Assembly (NCBI RefSeq): GCF_041916735.1
Contig: NZ_JAYRYY010000007.1
DNA: 64,000 nucleotides
Source of the DNA: Zoogloea sp016790385
Lineage (GTDB): Bacteria; Pseudomonadota; Gammaproteobacteria; Burkholderiales; Rhodocyclaceae
Reading direction: 5' to 3' (one strand)
Numbering within the stretch: the stretch's first letter is position 1; each line of letters starts with the position of its first letter. Shown piece after piece: positions 41,381-49,983 of this stretch. Below the pieces are notes generated by a model. The model ran no database searches, was not told the DNA's origin, and saw only the letters and a list, made by a program, of their open reading frames with translations. A program made the translations under genes and the position numbers.

Positions 41381-42187
41381 ATGAAAGCGCTGATTGATCT
41401 TGCAAAACGGCTTTCCGAAGAGGGCAATCCACTTCCCTACGCGGTTGTGTCATCGTTGAAGGAGCAGCATATTCTTAATGCTCCGGTCATCAAGCCGCTC
41501 CTGATCTTTGTGCTCGCCGGCATCAAGCGGCTCGGCAAGCGCGGGGAAATCGTCTGCCCCGGAGGGACCTTCCTGTTCCTGTCCAATGCCCCCAACATCG
41601 ATATGCGCAATGTCCCGGATGGCGAGTATTTCGCGGTGCTGGTCGAATTCGATCACCGCGACTTTGACCAGTTTCGGAGCTGGGCTTCCGGCGGCAATCC
41701 GACCCATTTCCAGGGAGACATCGACCGGCCTCTGGAGATGGCTTTGCGGCAATTCATCGAATTTCCGTCCTATGCGCCACCCGCCCTGTGGAGCACGAGA
41801 AAGCAGGAGTTGTTGAAACTCCTGTACGTGATGGGCTATGAGCAGGTGGGCACCCTTGTGGAGCCTCCCAGCGTCAGCCACCGCCTGCATGACATCGTGA
41901 TCCAGGATGTGCAGGCCAACTGGACCTTGAGCCGGCTTGCCGATCGGCTGGCAATCAGCGAACCGACCTTGCGCCGAAAGCTGAAGGCCGAGGGGGTTGG
42001 CGTCAAGACCATCGTCAGCCGGGCCAAGCTGGGGTATGGCCTCCATCTCGTGCAGACGACGCTTGAGCCCATCGGACGTATCGCGGAGCACTGCGGTTAT
42101 GGTTCCCAGTCACGTTTCACTGATCGATTCAAGGCGCTGTTCGGCGTGACGCCAACCGAACTCCGCAAGACCCGCTTTCAGGACTGA
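41381..42187 (+). CDS. AraC-family transcriptional regulator
   Basis: A 268-residue regulator. Residues about 175-265 are the double HTH of the AraC/XylS family: LSRLADRLAISEPTLRRKLKAEG and IGRIAEHCGYGSQSRFTDRFKALFGVTPTELRKTR. The N-terminal 160 residues (cupin-like beta strands: GEIVCPGGTFLFLSN) would bind a ligand, and resemble those of GadX/virulence-type AraC proteins rather than sugar regulators. It diverges from the PPTase gene across 115 bp and is a likely regulator of the synthetase/PPTase pair or of the porin operon downstream. Confidence 0.9.
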   Translation: MKALIDLAKRLSEEGNPLPYAVVSSLKEQHILNAPVIKPLLIFVLAGIKRLGKRGEIVCPGGTFLFLSNAPNIDMRNVPDGEYFAVLVEFDHRDFDQFRSWASGGNPTHFQGDIDRPLEMALRQFIEFPSYAPPALWSTRKQELLKLLYVMGYEQVGTLVEPPSVSHRLHDIVIQDVQANWTLSRLADRLAISEPTLRRKLKAEGVGVKTIVSRAKLGYGLHLVQTTLEPIGRIAEHCGYGSQSRFTDRFKALFGVTPTELRKTRFQD

Positions 42188-42340
42188 ATTGGCCGCCGGG
42201 CCGTTGCATGGTGAGGGTAAAGAATTTTCTGCCGCAGCCGATAACACGTCTGAATTTTCCATAGAGGCGTCAGGTGCGGCGTGAAGTCCCAGAGCACCTT
42301 CGTTTTTTACCAAGACCAACAAAAACCCGGAGTGCTCGTG

Positions 42341-43480
42341 ATGCCCTTTCGGCGCATTGCTTTCCTTGTAACCCTTGGCTCGCTGTATTTCCCCGTCTCG
42401 TCCCATGCCGTTGATTATCAGGGGCTTGAATTCACAGGCTCCGGCTTCATGACCGTGGCGGCGGGTCGCGTCTTTGGCGGCACTCGCGATGCCGCCGTCG
42501 ACCAGGGCTTTCATTGCCCCTGCTTCATCTCCGACTATGCACAGCAAGGTGTTTACCAAGCCGGCCACTGGCAGGCGGGGCCGGACTCCAAGTTCGGGCT
42601 TCAGGGCACTGTCAGCAGCGCTGACGGCCGCTACAGCGTGACTGGTCAGGCGGTGTCCCGCGGCGCGGCCAACGGTGCCGGGAATCTCGAGTGGTTGTAT
42701 GCCACGGCCGAGTTGTCCGGCAATCTGACCGTTCAGTTGGGCCGCAAGCGACTTCCGCTGTTCAGCTACTCGGAGGCCCAGGACGTGGGCTATGCCCTGC
42801 CGTGGATCCATCTCCCGCCGCAGCTGTATGGTTGGGAAATCGTCAACTATGATGGTGGCAGCCTGGTGTGGCGTGACCAGTGGGCGCAATGGAATGGTTC
42901 CGTGCAGGTCTTCGGCGGCAGTGAAACGCGCCGGGACAGCGGTTACTGGCGCATCTACAACGGCCGCGGCTCGCGTACCGACGTGCGCTGGTCCGACATC
43001 CTCGGCACCGAGCTCAGCATCAGCCGCGACTGGTTTTCGGCTCGGGCCGTGCGTATTCAGTCCCATACCCAGAACAAGCTGGTCTCCTCGGGCGAGACGA
43101 GCTTTTCCGAGCGCAAGCGCCAGATCATCCATGGACTTTCGCTGGGGGCCGACCTTGACACCTGGTTTGCCCGGGCCGAGTTTCTGTACATCGACCGCAC
43201 TGAAGACTACGGCAAGGATTACGCCAACCTGCTTGCCGTCGGTTACCGGCATGGCCCCTGGCAGCCGCTGCTGTCCCGCGCCATCTACAGGCAGCGGCTC
43301 AACTCCGATGGCGTGCCGGAACGCCATGGCACCTGGTCGGCGGTGCTCCGCTACGACATGACCGACGACAGCGCCATCAAGGCCCAGATTGATCTCTGGA
43401 ATGACAGGACCGCACCGGGCTTCGGCAGCATGCATGGCGACGCCCGCCAATTCACAGTCAGCTACGACAGGGTGTTCTGA
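42341..43480 (+). CDS. outer-membrane beta-barrel (porin-like) protein
   Basis: A 379-residue protein with signal peptide MPFRRIAFLVTLGSLYFPVSSHA. The mature part is rich in alternating aromatic/polar strands (FGLQGTVSSADGRYSVTGQAVS, LYATAELSGNLTVQLGRKRLPLF) and ends in Phe (FTVSYDRVF), the C-terminal residue typical of barrels assembled by BamA. Relatives are annotated as hypothetical porins. GGAGT precedes this ATG by 8 bases. It overlaps the next start (TGATG), forming an operon with the PstS-like and GGDEF/EAL genes. Confidence 0.78.
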   Translation: MPFRRIAFLVTLGSLYFPVSSHAVDYQGLEFTGSGFMTVAAGRVFGGTRDAAVDQGFHCPCFISDYAQQGVYQAGHWQAGPDSKFGLQGTVSSADGRYSVTGQAVSRGAANGAGNLEWLYATAELSGNLTVQLGRKRLPLFSYSEAQDVGYALPWIHLPPQLYGWEIVNYDGGSLVWRDQWAQWNGSVQVFGGSETRRDSGYWRIYNGRGSRTDVRWSDILGTELSISRDWFSARAVRIQSHTQNKLVSSGETSFSERKRQIIHGLSLGADLDTWFARAEFLYIDRTEDYGKDYANLLAVGYRHGPWQPLLSRAIYRQRLNSDGVPERHGTWSAVLRYDMTDDSAIKAQIDLWNDRTAPGFGSMHGDARQFTVSYDRVF

Positions 43481-43932
43481 TGTTCCTCGCCAATCTCCCA
43501 CGCCGTTACCGGAACGTACTCCTCCGTGTACTCACACCGCTGTTGCTGCTGTTTGCCGCCCAGGGCGCCATGGCCGAGGAGGAGGTGGTTGTCATCACCA
43601 ACCTGGAAAACGCCAACGTCATCGACCGTGCCTATGTCGTCAAGGTGTACACAGGTGCGGTCAAAGGCTGGCCGGACGGCTCTCCCATCTTCGTCCTTGA
43701 TTACGGCCAGGACAGCGAGTTGCGCAAGATCTTCTATTCCCGGTTTATCGGAAAAAGCCCCGCTGCGATGCGGGCCATCTGGTCCCAGAACATCTTCACC
43801 GGCAAGGCCATGCCGCCGCGGGTTACCCAGGAAGACAGCGAGATGAAGCGTATCGTGGCTGGCAATCGCAATGCCATCGGCTACATCCGCGCCTCCCAGA
43901 TCGACCGGACCGTCAAGGTGATCGACAGGTAG
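43480..43932 (+). CDS. small periplasmic PstS-like binding protein
   Basis: A 150-residue protein with signal peptide (LLRVLTPLLLLFAAQGAMA). The rest resembles one lobe of a phosphate/PstS-like substrate-binding protein (VVVITNLENANVIDRAYVVKVYTGAVKGWPDGSPI, then FYSRFIGKSPAAMRAIWSQNIFTG). It is much shorter than PstS, so it is a single-domain relative; whether it binds phosphate is unknown. It lies between the porin and the GGDEF/EAL gene (7-bp gap), consistent with a periplasmic sensing role. Confidence 0.8.
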   Translation: MFLANLPRRYRNVLLRVLTPLLLLFAAQGAMAEEEVVVITNLENANVIDRAYVVKVYTGAVKGWPDGSPIFVLDYGQDSELRKIFYSRFIGKSPAAMRAIWSQNIFTGKAMPPRVTQEDSEMKRIVAGNRNAIGYIRASQIDRTVKVIDR

Positions 43933-43939
43933 ACGCCCC

Positions 43940-46210
43940 ATGAACAAGCCCGGCACCGTCAAGACCCGGGTCTGGCAGGACGAGTCGCGCCTTGCCACGG
44001 TCGTTACCTGGATCGCCACGATCACGGCGCTGATCGTGGCGCTGGCGGCGCCCCTCGGCTACTTCCTGCTTTCCCGCGAGGCCGAACTGCGTGATGCGGC
44101 CATGGCGGCGCGCCTGCATGCGGCCTTCGTCACCCAGCTGGTCAGCGCCAGCCCCGACGAATGGCGCCAGGATGTGGGCGGCCTGCTGGACACCGACCTT
44201 GCCCCCAGCGACGTGCCGGAGCAGCGGCGCGTGGAGGATTCGGCCCATCGGCTGCTGGCGAGCGCCGGCGCCAAACTCCAGGGGCCGGTGGTTGAGCGCG
44301 CCGCGCCGGTGATGGGGCCCGAAGGGCCGGTGGGCGAGGTCGTCATTGCCCGTTCCCTTCAGCCCATCCTCGCCGGCACCGGGCTGGTCGCCCTGCTCGG
44401 CGTGGCCCTCGGCCTCAGCATCTATGGTTCCCTGCGGGTGCTGCCCCTGCGCGCCCTGCGCCGCACCCTGGCGGCATTGCAGCGGGAAGAGAGCAAGGCC
44501 CGTGAGGAGGCTGAGGAGCACCTGCGGGTGGTGTTCCAGAACGCGGTTGAAGGCATCGCCATCTTCACGCCCAACCATCTCATCACTTCGTGCAACCCGG
44601 CCATGGCCAACATGTTCGGCCACCCCGTCGATGGGGTTCCGGGCATGCGCATCACCGATCTGCTGCGGCCCATTCCCGGCCCCGAGGGCATTGCCGCCTT
44701 TCTGCCGGGACAGGGCGAAACCACGGCAATTCGTGCCGGGGGAGAATCCTTTCCGGTGGAGATGAGCATCAACGAGACGCGCCTCGCCGACCGTCCCCAC
44801 CTGATTGCCATCCTGCGCGACATCACAGAACGCAAGCAGGTCGAGCGGCGTCTTTCGTACATGGCCAACTACGACAGCCTGACCGGCCTGCCCAACCGCA
44901 GTCTGTTCCGCGAGCGACTTGAGCGGGCCATGGAGCGTACCCGGCGCAGCGGGCGGCAACTGGCGCTGATGTTCCTCGATCTGGATCGTTTCAAGAACAT
45001 CAATGACACCCTCGGCCACGAGGTGGGGGACCAGCTTCTCAAGTACGTGGCCAACGCCCTCACCGCCAACCTGCGCAGCACCGACACGGTGAGCCGCAAT
45101 TCTGAGGAGGAGTCCGAAAACATCACGGTGTCGCGTCTTGGAGGTGACGAGTTCACCGTGCTGGTCGAGGACATCGTCAGTCCCAACGCGGCGACCCATG
45201 TGGCTACGCGCATTCTCGCCGCCATCGCCGAGCCCTTCGAGATCAACGGAGAACGGCTCTACATCTCCACCAGCATCGGCGTCACCCTCTTCCCCCACGA
45301 GGCGGAAGACCTGGACGGGCTGGTCAAACAGGCCGACATGGCCATGTATCGGGCCAAGGAGCTTGGGCGCAACACCTACTTCTTTTACAACGACGAGCTG
45401 AACACCGCCATGGCTGAGCGCCATGCCCTGGAAGCGAGCCTGCGGCACGCGCTGGAGCGCCAGGAGTTCAGCCTCCATTACCAGCCCAAGGCAGACCTGC
45501 GCAGCGGCCGCATCACCAGTGTGGAGGCGCTGTTGCGCTGGACGCCGTCGGAGGGGGCGGCCATCGGACCGGATCGCTTCGTTCCCATCCTGGAAGAGAT
45601 CGGACTGATCAGCCAGGTGGGTACCTGGGTGCTGCGCACCGCCTGTGCCCAGATCGCCGCCTGGAAGGCGGCCGGTCTGCCAGCGCTTCGCCTGGCCGTC
45701 AATGTTTCGGCCCACCAGTTCCGCCAGCGCAACCTTCCCGATCTGATTGCCGGGCATCTGACGGAAAATGGGCTCGTGCCGTCCGATCTGGAGGTGGAAC
45801 TGACCGAGAGCATCCTGATGGAGGACAGCGAGCAGAGCCGCGAGATCCTTTCCCGCCTCGGTGGCATGGGCATCCACCTGGCGATCGATGATTTCGGTAC
45901 CGGCCATTCCTCGCTGGCTTACCTGAAGCGCTTCAATGTCCACACCCTCAAGATCGACCGTTCCTTCGTCCGCGATCTGCCGGACGACCCCGACGACAGC
46001 GCGATTGCCACCGCCGTGGTGAAACTCGCCGCGAGCCTGAAGATCCGGGTCGTCGCGGAAGGCGTGGAAACCCGCGAGCAGGCGGAGTTCCTGCGTGAAA
46101 TGGGATGCGACGAAATGCAGGGCTATCTGCTCAGCGCGCCGCTGCCGGCGGAGGCATTTCCGGCCTGGTTGATCGAGTTGAGCCAACCGGCCCCGGTGGA
46201 GTCAGCCTGA
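43940..46210 (+). CDS. membrane PAS-GGDEF-EAL protein
   Basis: A c-di-GMP turnover protein of 756 residues. Two membrane segments (about 20-45 and 138-160) flank a short periplasmic region. A PAS domain (about 190-305, HLRVVFQNAVEGIAIFTPN) follows. The GGDEF domain has its active site intact (SRLGGDEFTVL, about 400) and a small insertion (NSEEESEN) just before it. The EAL domain has VEALLRW and DDFGTGHSSLAYLKRF. Both activities are possible; which dominates cannot be said. It is third in an operon with the porin and the PstS-like protein. Confidence 0.93.
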   Translation: MNKPGTVKTRVWQDESRLATVVTWIATITALIVALAAPLGYFLLSREAELRDAAMAARLHAAFVTQLVSASPDEWRQDVGGLLDTDLAPSDVPEQRRVEDSAHRLLASAGAKLQGPVVERAAPVMGPEGPVGEVVIARSLQPILAGTGLVALLGVALGLSIYGSLRVLPLRALRRTLAALQREESKAREEAEEHLRVVFQNAVEGIAIFTPNHLITSCNPAMANMFGHPVDGVPGMRITDLLRPIPGPEGIAAFLPGQGETTAIRAGGESFPVEMSINETRLADRPHLIAILRDITERKQVERRLSYMANYDSLTGLPNRSLFRERLERAMERTRRSGRQLALMFLDLDRFKNINDTLGHEVGDQLLKYVANALTANLRSTDTVSRNSEEESENITVSRLGGDEFTVLVEDIVSPNAATHVATRILAAIAEPFEINGERLYISTSIGVTLFPHEAEDLDGLVKQADMAMYRAKELGRNTYFFYNDELNTAMAERHALEASLRHALERQEFSLHYQPKADLRSGRITSVEALLRWTPSEGAAIGPDRFVPILEEIGLISQVGTWVLRTACAQIAAWKAAGLPALRLAVNVSAHQFRQRNLPDLIAGHLTENGLVPSDLEVELTESILMEDSEQSREILSRLGGMGIHLAIDDFGTGHSSLAYLKRFNVHTLKIDRSFVRDLPDDPDDSAIATAVVKLAASLKIRVVAEGVETREQAEFLREMGCDEMQGYLLSAPLPAEAFPAWLIELSQPAPVESA

Positions 46211-46369
46211 CTCGGGGCCCACGCCCGATCCCGGCTGGCTTATCGGCACGCGCCGGCGCCTTTACATAGTTTGCCCATCCGTTAACGGCACTTGACGGGG
46301 TTCGCGCCGAAAATCCGCTCCATCGTGCTGGCGCTCCATCCGGGAGGGCCCACGCCAAACGGAGTCATC

Positions 46370-46915
46370 GTGAATACTTCCAGCCCATTGTGGAAAAAGC
46401 GTCTCGTCCTCAGCGCACTGGCCGCGATCCTGCCCCTCTCCGCCGTGGCCGATGGCCGTGGTGGCGCCCCTTACGCTCAGGGCCGCTGCGAAGGGCCGTT
46501 GTCCGGCGGCAACGTCTCCATGCATCCCCATTCCCACCATGAAATGGGGCGGCCGGGCATGTTCCCCGGCATGATGCCGCCTCTTCCCTTCCTCCACCGG
46601 ATCGAATTGAGTGAAGCACAGCAGGACAAGGTCTTCGAGCTGATGACCGCCAATCTGCCGGCCGAGCGGGCCAAGGCGAAGATTGCCCGCAAGGCCCTGG
46701 ATGATCTGCGCAAGCTGGGCGCGGACCAGCCCTTCGACCCCGTCAAAGCACGGGAGCTGGCGGCCGCCCACAGTCAGGCCATGGCGGATCTGCTGGTGAT
46801 GCGGGCAGAGACCGAGGCCAAGGTGCGCGCGCTGCTCACAACCGAGCAGCGCGCCAAGCTCAATGCCGCCGAGCGCGAGGGCGGCGGGCATTGTGCCCCG
46901 TCCCGCCGCTCGTAG
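46370..46915 (+). CDS. Spy/CpxP-like periplasmic protein
   Basis: A 181-residue protein from a GTG start, chosen because GGAG lies 5 bases upstream. The signal peptide is RLVLSALAAILPLSAVA; then a His/Met-rich stretch (SMHPHSHHEMGRPGMFPGMMP), and a helical LTxxQ domain (IELSEAQQDKVFELM and LLTTEQRAKLNAAE). Relatives are periplasmic chaperones or metal/stress sensors; the His/Met stretch suggests metal binding. It is monocistronic, convergent with katG. Confidence 0.78.
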   Translation: MNTSSPLWKKRLVLSALAAILPLSAVADGRGGAPYAQGRCEGPLSGGNVSMHPHSHHEMGRPGMFPGMMPPLPFLHRIELSEAQQDKVFELMTANLPAERAKAKIARKALDDLRKLGADQPFDPVKARELAAAHSQAMADLLVMRAETEAKVRALLTTEQRAKLNAAEREGGGHCAPSRRS

Positions 46916-46924
46916 CCCTGCGAT

Positions 46925-46958
46925 GCCCGCAGGGCCCCGCGCGCCGGGCCTTGCGGGC
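46925..46958. terminator. bidirectional hairpin between Spy-like gene and katG
   Basis: GCCCGCAGGGCCC and GGGCCTTGCGGGC pair over 13 bp with one G-T wobble and an 8-base loop. It fills the 43-bp gap between the convergent stops and abuts the katG stop codon. It is a good shared terminator candidate, without a long T-run. Confidence 0.65.
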
Positions 46959-49145
46959 CTAGGGCAGATCGAAGCGATCCAGGTGCATCACCTTCGTCCA
47001 GGCGGCCACGAAGTCATGGACGAAGCGCTGTTCGGCGTCTTGGCTGGCATAGACTTCGGCAAGGGCGCGGAGCTGGGAGTTGGAGCCGAAGACCAGATCG
47101 ACAAGCGTGCCGGTCCATTTCAAATCGCCAGTGTTTCGGTCGCGCCCTTCCAGGATGCCCTCCGCGGAAGCGGATTTCTGCCAACGGGTGCCCATGTCGA
47201 GGAGATTCACGAAAAAGTCGTTGCTCAGGGTTTCCGGGCGCTGCGTGAACACACCGTGGGCAGAATGGCCGAAGTTGGCGTTAAGGGCACGCATGCCACC
47301 GATCAGGACGGTCATTTCGGGTGCGCTCAGGGTGAGCAGCTGGGCACGATCCACGAGCATCTCTGCCGCAAGCGCTTCCTGGCCGCTGCGGACGTAGTTG
47401 CGGAAGCCGTCAGCCATGGGCTCGAGCACCGCGAACGCCGCCACGTCGGTCTGCTCCTGTAGGGCATCCGTGCGGCCGGGTGCAAAGGGAACCACCACGT
47501 CATGACCGCCTTTCCTGGCCGCGGCTTCGACGGCGGCGCATCCGCCCAGCACGATCAGGTCGGCCAGGGAGATCTTCCTGCCGTCGGTCTGGGCGTCGTT
47601 GAAGCCCTGGCGGACGGCTTCGAGCCGGGTCAGCACTTCGGCCAGTTCGGCGGGTTGATTGACCTCCCAGTCCTTCTGAGGTGCGAGGCGCAGGCGCGCG
47701 CCATTGGCGCCGCCACGCTTGTCGCTGCCGCGGAAGGTGGCGGCCGATGCCCAGGCCGTGGTGACGAGCTGAGGAATCGACAGGCCCGAGGCGAGCAGGG
47801 TGGCCTTCAGGGCTGCCACGTCCTGAGCAGTGACCAGCGGATGATCCACGGCCGGAACCGGGTCTTGCCAGATCAGTTGTTCGGCCGGAACAAGCGGGCC
47901 GAGGTAGCGGGAAAGGGGCCCCATGTCCCGATGGGTGAGCTTGAACCAGGCGCGGGCGAAGGCGTCGGCGAACTCCTCGGGGTGCTCCAGGAAGCGCCGG
48001 GAGATCTTCTCGTAGGCGGGGTCGAAGCGCAGCGCGAGGTCGGTGGTCAGCATGGACGGCGCGTGGCGCCGGCTCGGATCGTGGGCATCCGGCACGGTGC
48101 CTGCCCCCATGCCGTGCTTCGGTGTCCATTGGTGTGCGCCGGCCGGACTCTTGGTGAGTTCCCATTCATAGCCGAACAGGTTCCAGAAGAAGTTGTTGCT
48201 CCAGCGGGTGGGGGTGGTCGTCCAGGTGACTTCCAGACCACTGCTGATGGTGTCGGCGCCTTTGCCGCTGCCAAAGCTGCTTTCCCAGCCCAGCCCCTGC
48301 GCTTCAATGCCGGCCGCCTCCGGTTCGGCACCCACATGCTTCGCGTCGCCGGCACCGTGCGTCTTGCCGAAGGTATGGCCACCGGCGATCAGCGCCACGG
48401 TTTCCTCGTCGTCCATGGCCATGCGGGCGAAGGTTTCGCGAATGTCCCGCGCCGCCGCCAGCGGGTCCGGGTTGCCGCCGGGGCCCTCCGGGTTCACGTA
48501 GATGAGCCCCATCTGCACGGCGGCAAGGGGGTTCTCGAGCGTGCGTTCGCCTACGTGACGCTGGTCGTCAAGCCAGGTCTTTTCCTGGCCCCAGTAGATA
48601 TCCTCTTCGGGCTCCCAGATGTCCTCACGTCCGCCGGCGAATCCGAAGGTCTTGAAGCCCATGGATTCCAGGGCCACGTTGCCGGTCAGGATCATCAGGT
48701 CGGCCCACGAAATCTTCCGCCCGTATTTCCGCTTTATCGGCCACAAGAGCCGACGCGCCTTGTCGAGGTTGACGTTGTCCGGCCAGCTGTTGAGGGGCGC
48801 GAAGCGCTGGTTGCCGGTGCCTGCGCCACCTCGTCCGTCGCTGATGCGGTAGGTGCCGGCGCTGTGCCAGGCCATCCGGACGAAAAGGGGGCCGTAGTGG
48901 CCGAAGTCCGCGGGCCACCAGGCCTGGGAGTCGGTCATCAATGCATGGAGATCCCGAACCACGGCTTGCAGATCGAGGCTCTTGAAGGCTTCGGCGTAGT
49001 CAAATGCGCCGCCCATGGGGTTGGATGCGGGTGAGTGCTGGTGAAGGATGCCGAGCTTGAGCTGCTTGGGCCACCAGTCGGCATTCGATGGGCCTCCGGC
49101 TGTGGTGTGCTTGCCCGCAAACGGGCATTGGGCGGGTGTTGTCAT
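46959..49145 (-). CDS. katG: catalase-peroxidase
   Basis: This bifunctional heme enzyme breaks down hydrogen peroxide. The 728 residues are full length. The distal active site VRMAWHSAGTYRISDGRGG (Arg, Trp, His) and proximal heme ligand GGHTFGKTHG are present, as is the tyrosine of the Met-Tyr-Trp adduct region (GLIYVNPEGPGG). The C-terminal duplicated domain (AWASAATFRGSDKRGGANGARLRL) lacks heme ligands, as in the family. No signal peptide. It is monocistronic; an OxyR-type site may lie in the 164-bp upstream region, but I could not define one. Confidence 0.97.
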   Translation of the reverse strand: MTTPAQCPFAGKHTTAGGPSNADWWPKQLKLGILHQHSPASNPMGGAFDYAEAFKSLDLQAVVRDLHALMTDSQAWWPADFGHYGPLFVRMAWHSAGTYRISDGRGGAGTGNQRFAPLNSWPDNVNLDKARRLLWPIKRKYGRKISWADLMILTGNVALESMGFKTFGFAGGREDIWEPEEDIYWGQEKTWLDDQRHVGERTLENPLAAVQMGLIYVNPEGPGGNPDPLAAARDIRETFARMAMDDEETVALIAGGHTFGKTHGAGDAKHVGAEPEAAGIEAQGLGWESSFGSGKGADTISSGLEVTWTTTPTRWSNNFFWNLFGYEWELTKSPAGAHQWTPKHGMGAGTVPDAHDPSRRHAPSMLTTDLALRFDPAYEKISRRFLEHPEEFADAFARAWFKLTHRDMGPLSRYLGPLVPAEQLIWQDPVPAVDHPLVTAQDVAALKATLLASGLSIPQLVTTAWASAATFRGSDKRGGANGARLRLAPQKDWEVNQPAELAEVLTRLEAVRQGFNDAQTDGRKISLADLIVLGGCAAVEAAARKGGHDVVVPFAPGRTDALQEQTDVAAFAVLEPMADGFRNYVRSGQEALAAEMLVDRAQLLTLSAPEMTVLIGGMRALNANFGHSAHGVFTQRPETLSNDFFVNLLDMGTRWQKSASAEGILEGRDRNTGDLKWTGTLVDLVFGSNSQLRALAEVYASQDAEQRFVHDFVAAWTKVMHLDRFDLP

Positions 49146-49309
49146 GGTGTTCTCCTCCGGTTGTGGATTGTGATGTGTGAATCCAGTCTAGGGCTGTGGA
49201 GATGACGCATCCAATTGCATTTGGTGATGCAGGTCATAGCGTCCGGGCGCCCGGGAGCCAGGGGAGGCGGGCTTTCCCGTCGGGGCGCGAAAAAACGCGT
49301 GGGGCTGAC

Positions 49310-49957
49310 TCAGGGGGCCAGGCGCTGCCGTGTCCAGCCGCCGTCGTCGGCGAGGTGGTAGGCAATCCGGTCGTGGAGGCGGGAGCTGCGCCCCTGCCAG
49401 AATTCCCAGTAGTCCGGCTTGAGGCGGTAGCCCCCCCAATGGGGAGGGCGGGGTGGGTTGAGGCCGAACTTGAGACCGTATTCGGCGGCGCGGGCGACAA
49501 TCGTGCCGCGGCCGGGAATGGGGCGGCTTTGCTCGGAGGCCCACGCGCCGATGCGGTGGGTGAGGGGGCGGCTGGCGAAATAGGTGTCGGACTCTTCGTC
49601 AGACACCTTGTCCACCCGCCCTTCGATGCGCACCACGCGCTCCAGTTCGACCCAATGAAACTGCAATGCAGCGAAGGGGTGGGCGTCCAGTTCGCGGCCC
49701 TTGCGGCTGGTGTAGTTGGTGTACCAGACGATGCCGCGGCTGTCGTAGTCCTTGATCAGCACGACCCGGGTGGATGGCCGACCATCGGGGCCGACCGTGG
49801 CGACAGTCATGGCGTTGGGCTCGGGCAGCTGCTGCGCCAGGGCTTCACCGAGCCAGGTGCCGAACTGGGTCAGGGGGTCGGCGGCCACGTCGTCCACATC
49901 AAGGCTGCCGCGTTCGTAGGACTTGCGCAGATCGGCGAGCTTGGGGGCGTCGCTCAT
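49310..49957 (-). CDS. pdxH: pyridoxamine 5'-phosphate oxidase
   Basis: This FMN enzyme makes pyridoxal 5'-phosphate from the pyridoxine or pyridoxamine phosphate forms. The 215 residues include the FMN/substrate motif RVVLIKDYDSRGIVWYTNYTSRKGREL (about 62-88) and the C-terminal signature NPPRPPHWGGYRLKPDYWEFWQGR. It follows the REC-GGDEF-EAL gene by 26 bp on the same strand and may be read from that operon, though no functional link is apparent. Confidence 0.96.
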   Translation of the reverse strand: MSDAPKLADLRKSYERGSLDVDDVAADPLTQFGTWLGEALAQQLPEPNAMTVATVGPDGRPSTRVVLIKDYDSRGIVWYTNYTSRKGRELDAHPFAALQFHWVELERVVRIEGRVDKVSDEESDTYFASRPLTHRIGAWASEQSRPIPGRGTIVARAAEYGLKFGLNPPRPPHWGGYRLKPDYWEFWQGRSSRLHDRIAYHLADDGGWTRQRLAP

Positions 49958-49983
49958 GGGAGGCGTTCCGGGTGGTTGCGATG

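Noticed and set aside
43913..46186. A 757-codon minus-strand open frame opposite the PAS-GGDEF-EAL gene
   Set aside because: No domain is visible, while the plus strand has intact GGDEF and EAL signatures.
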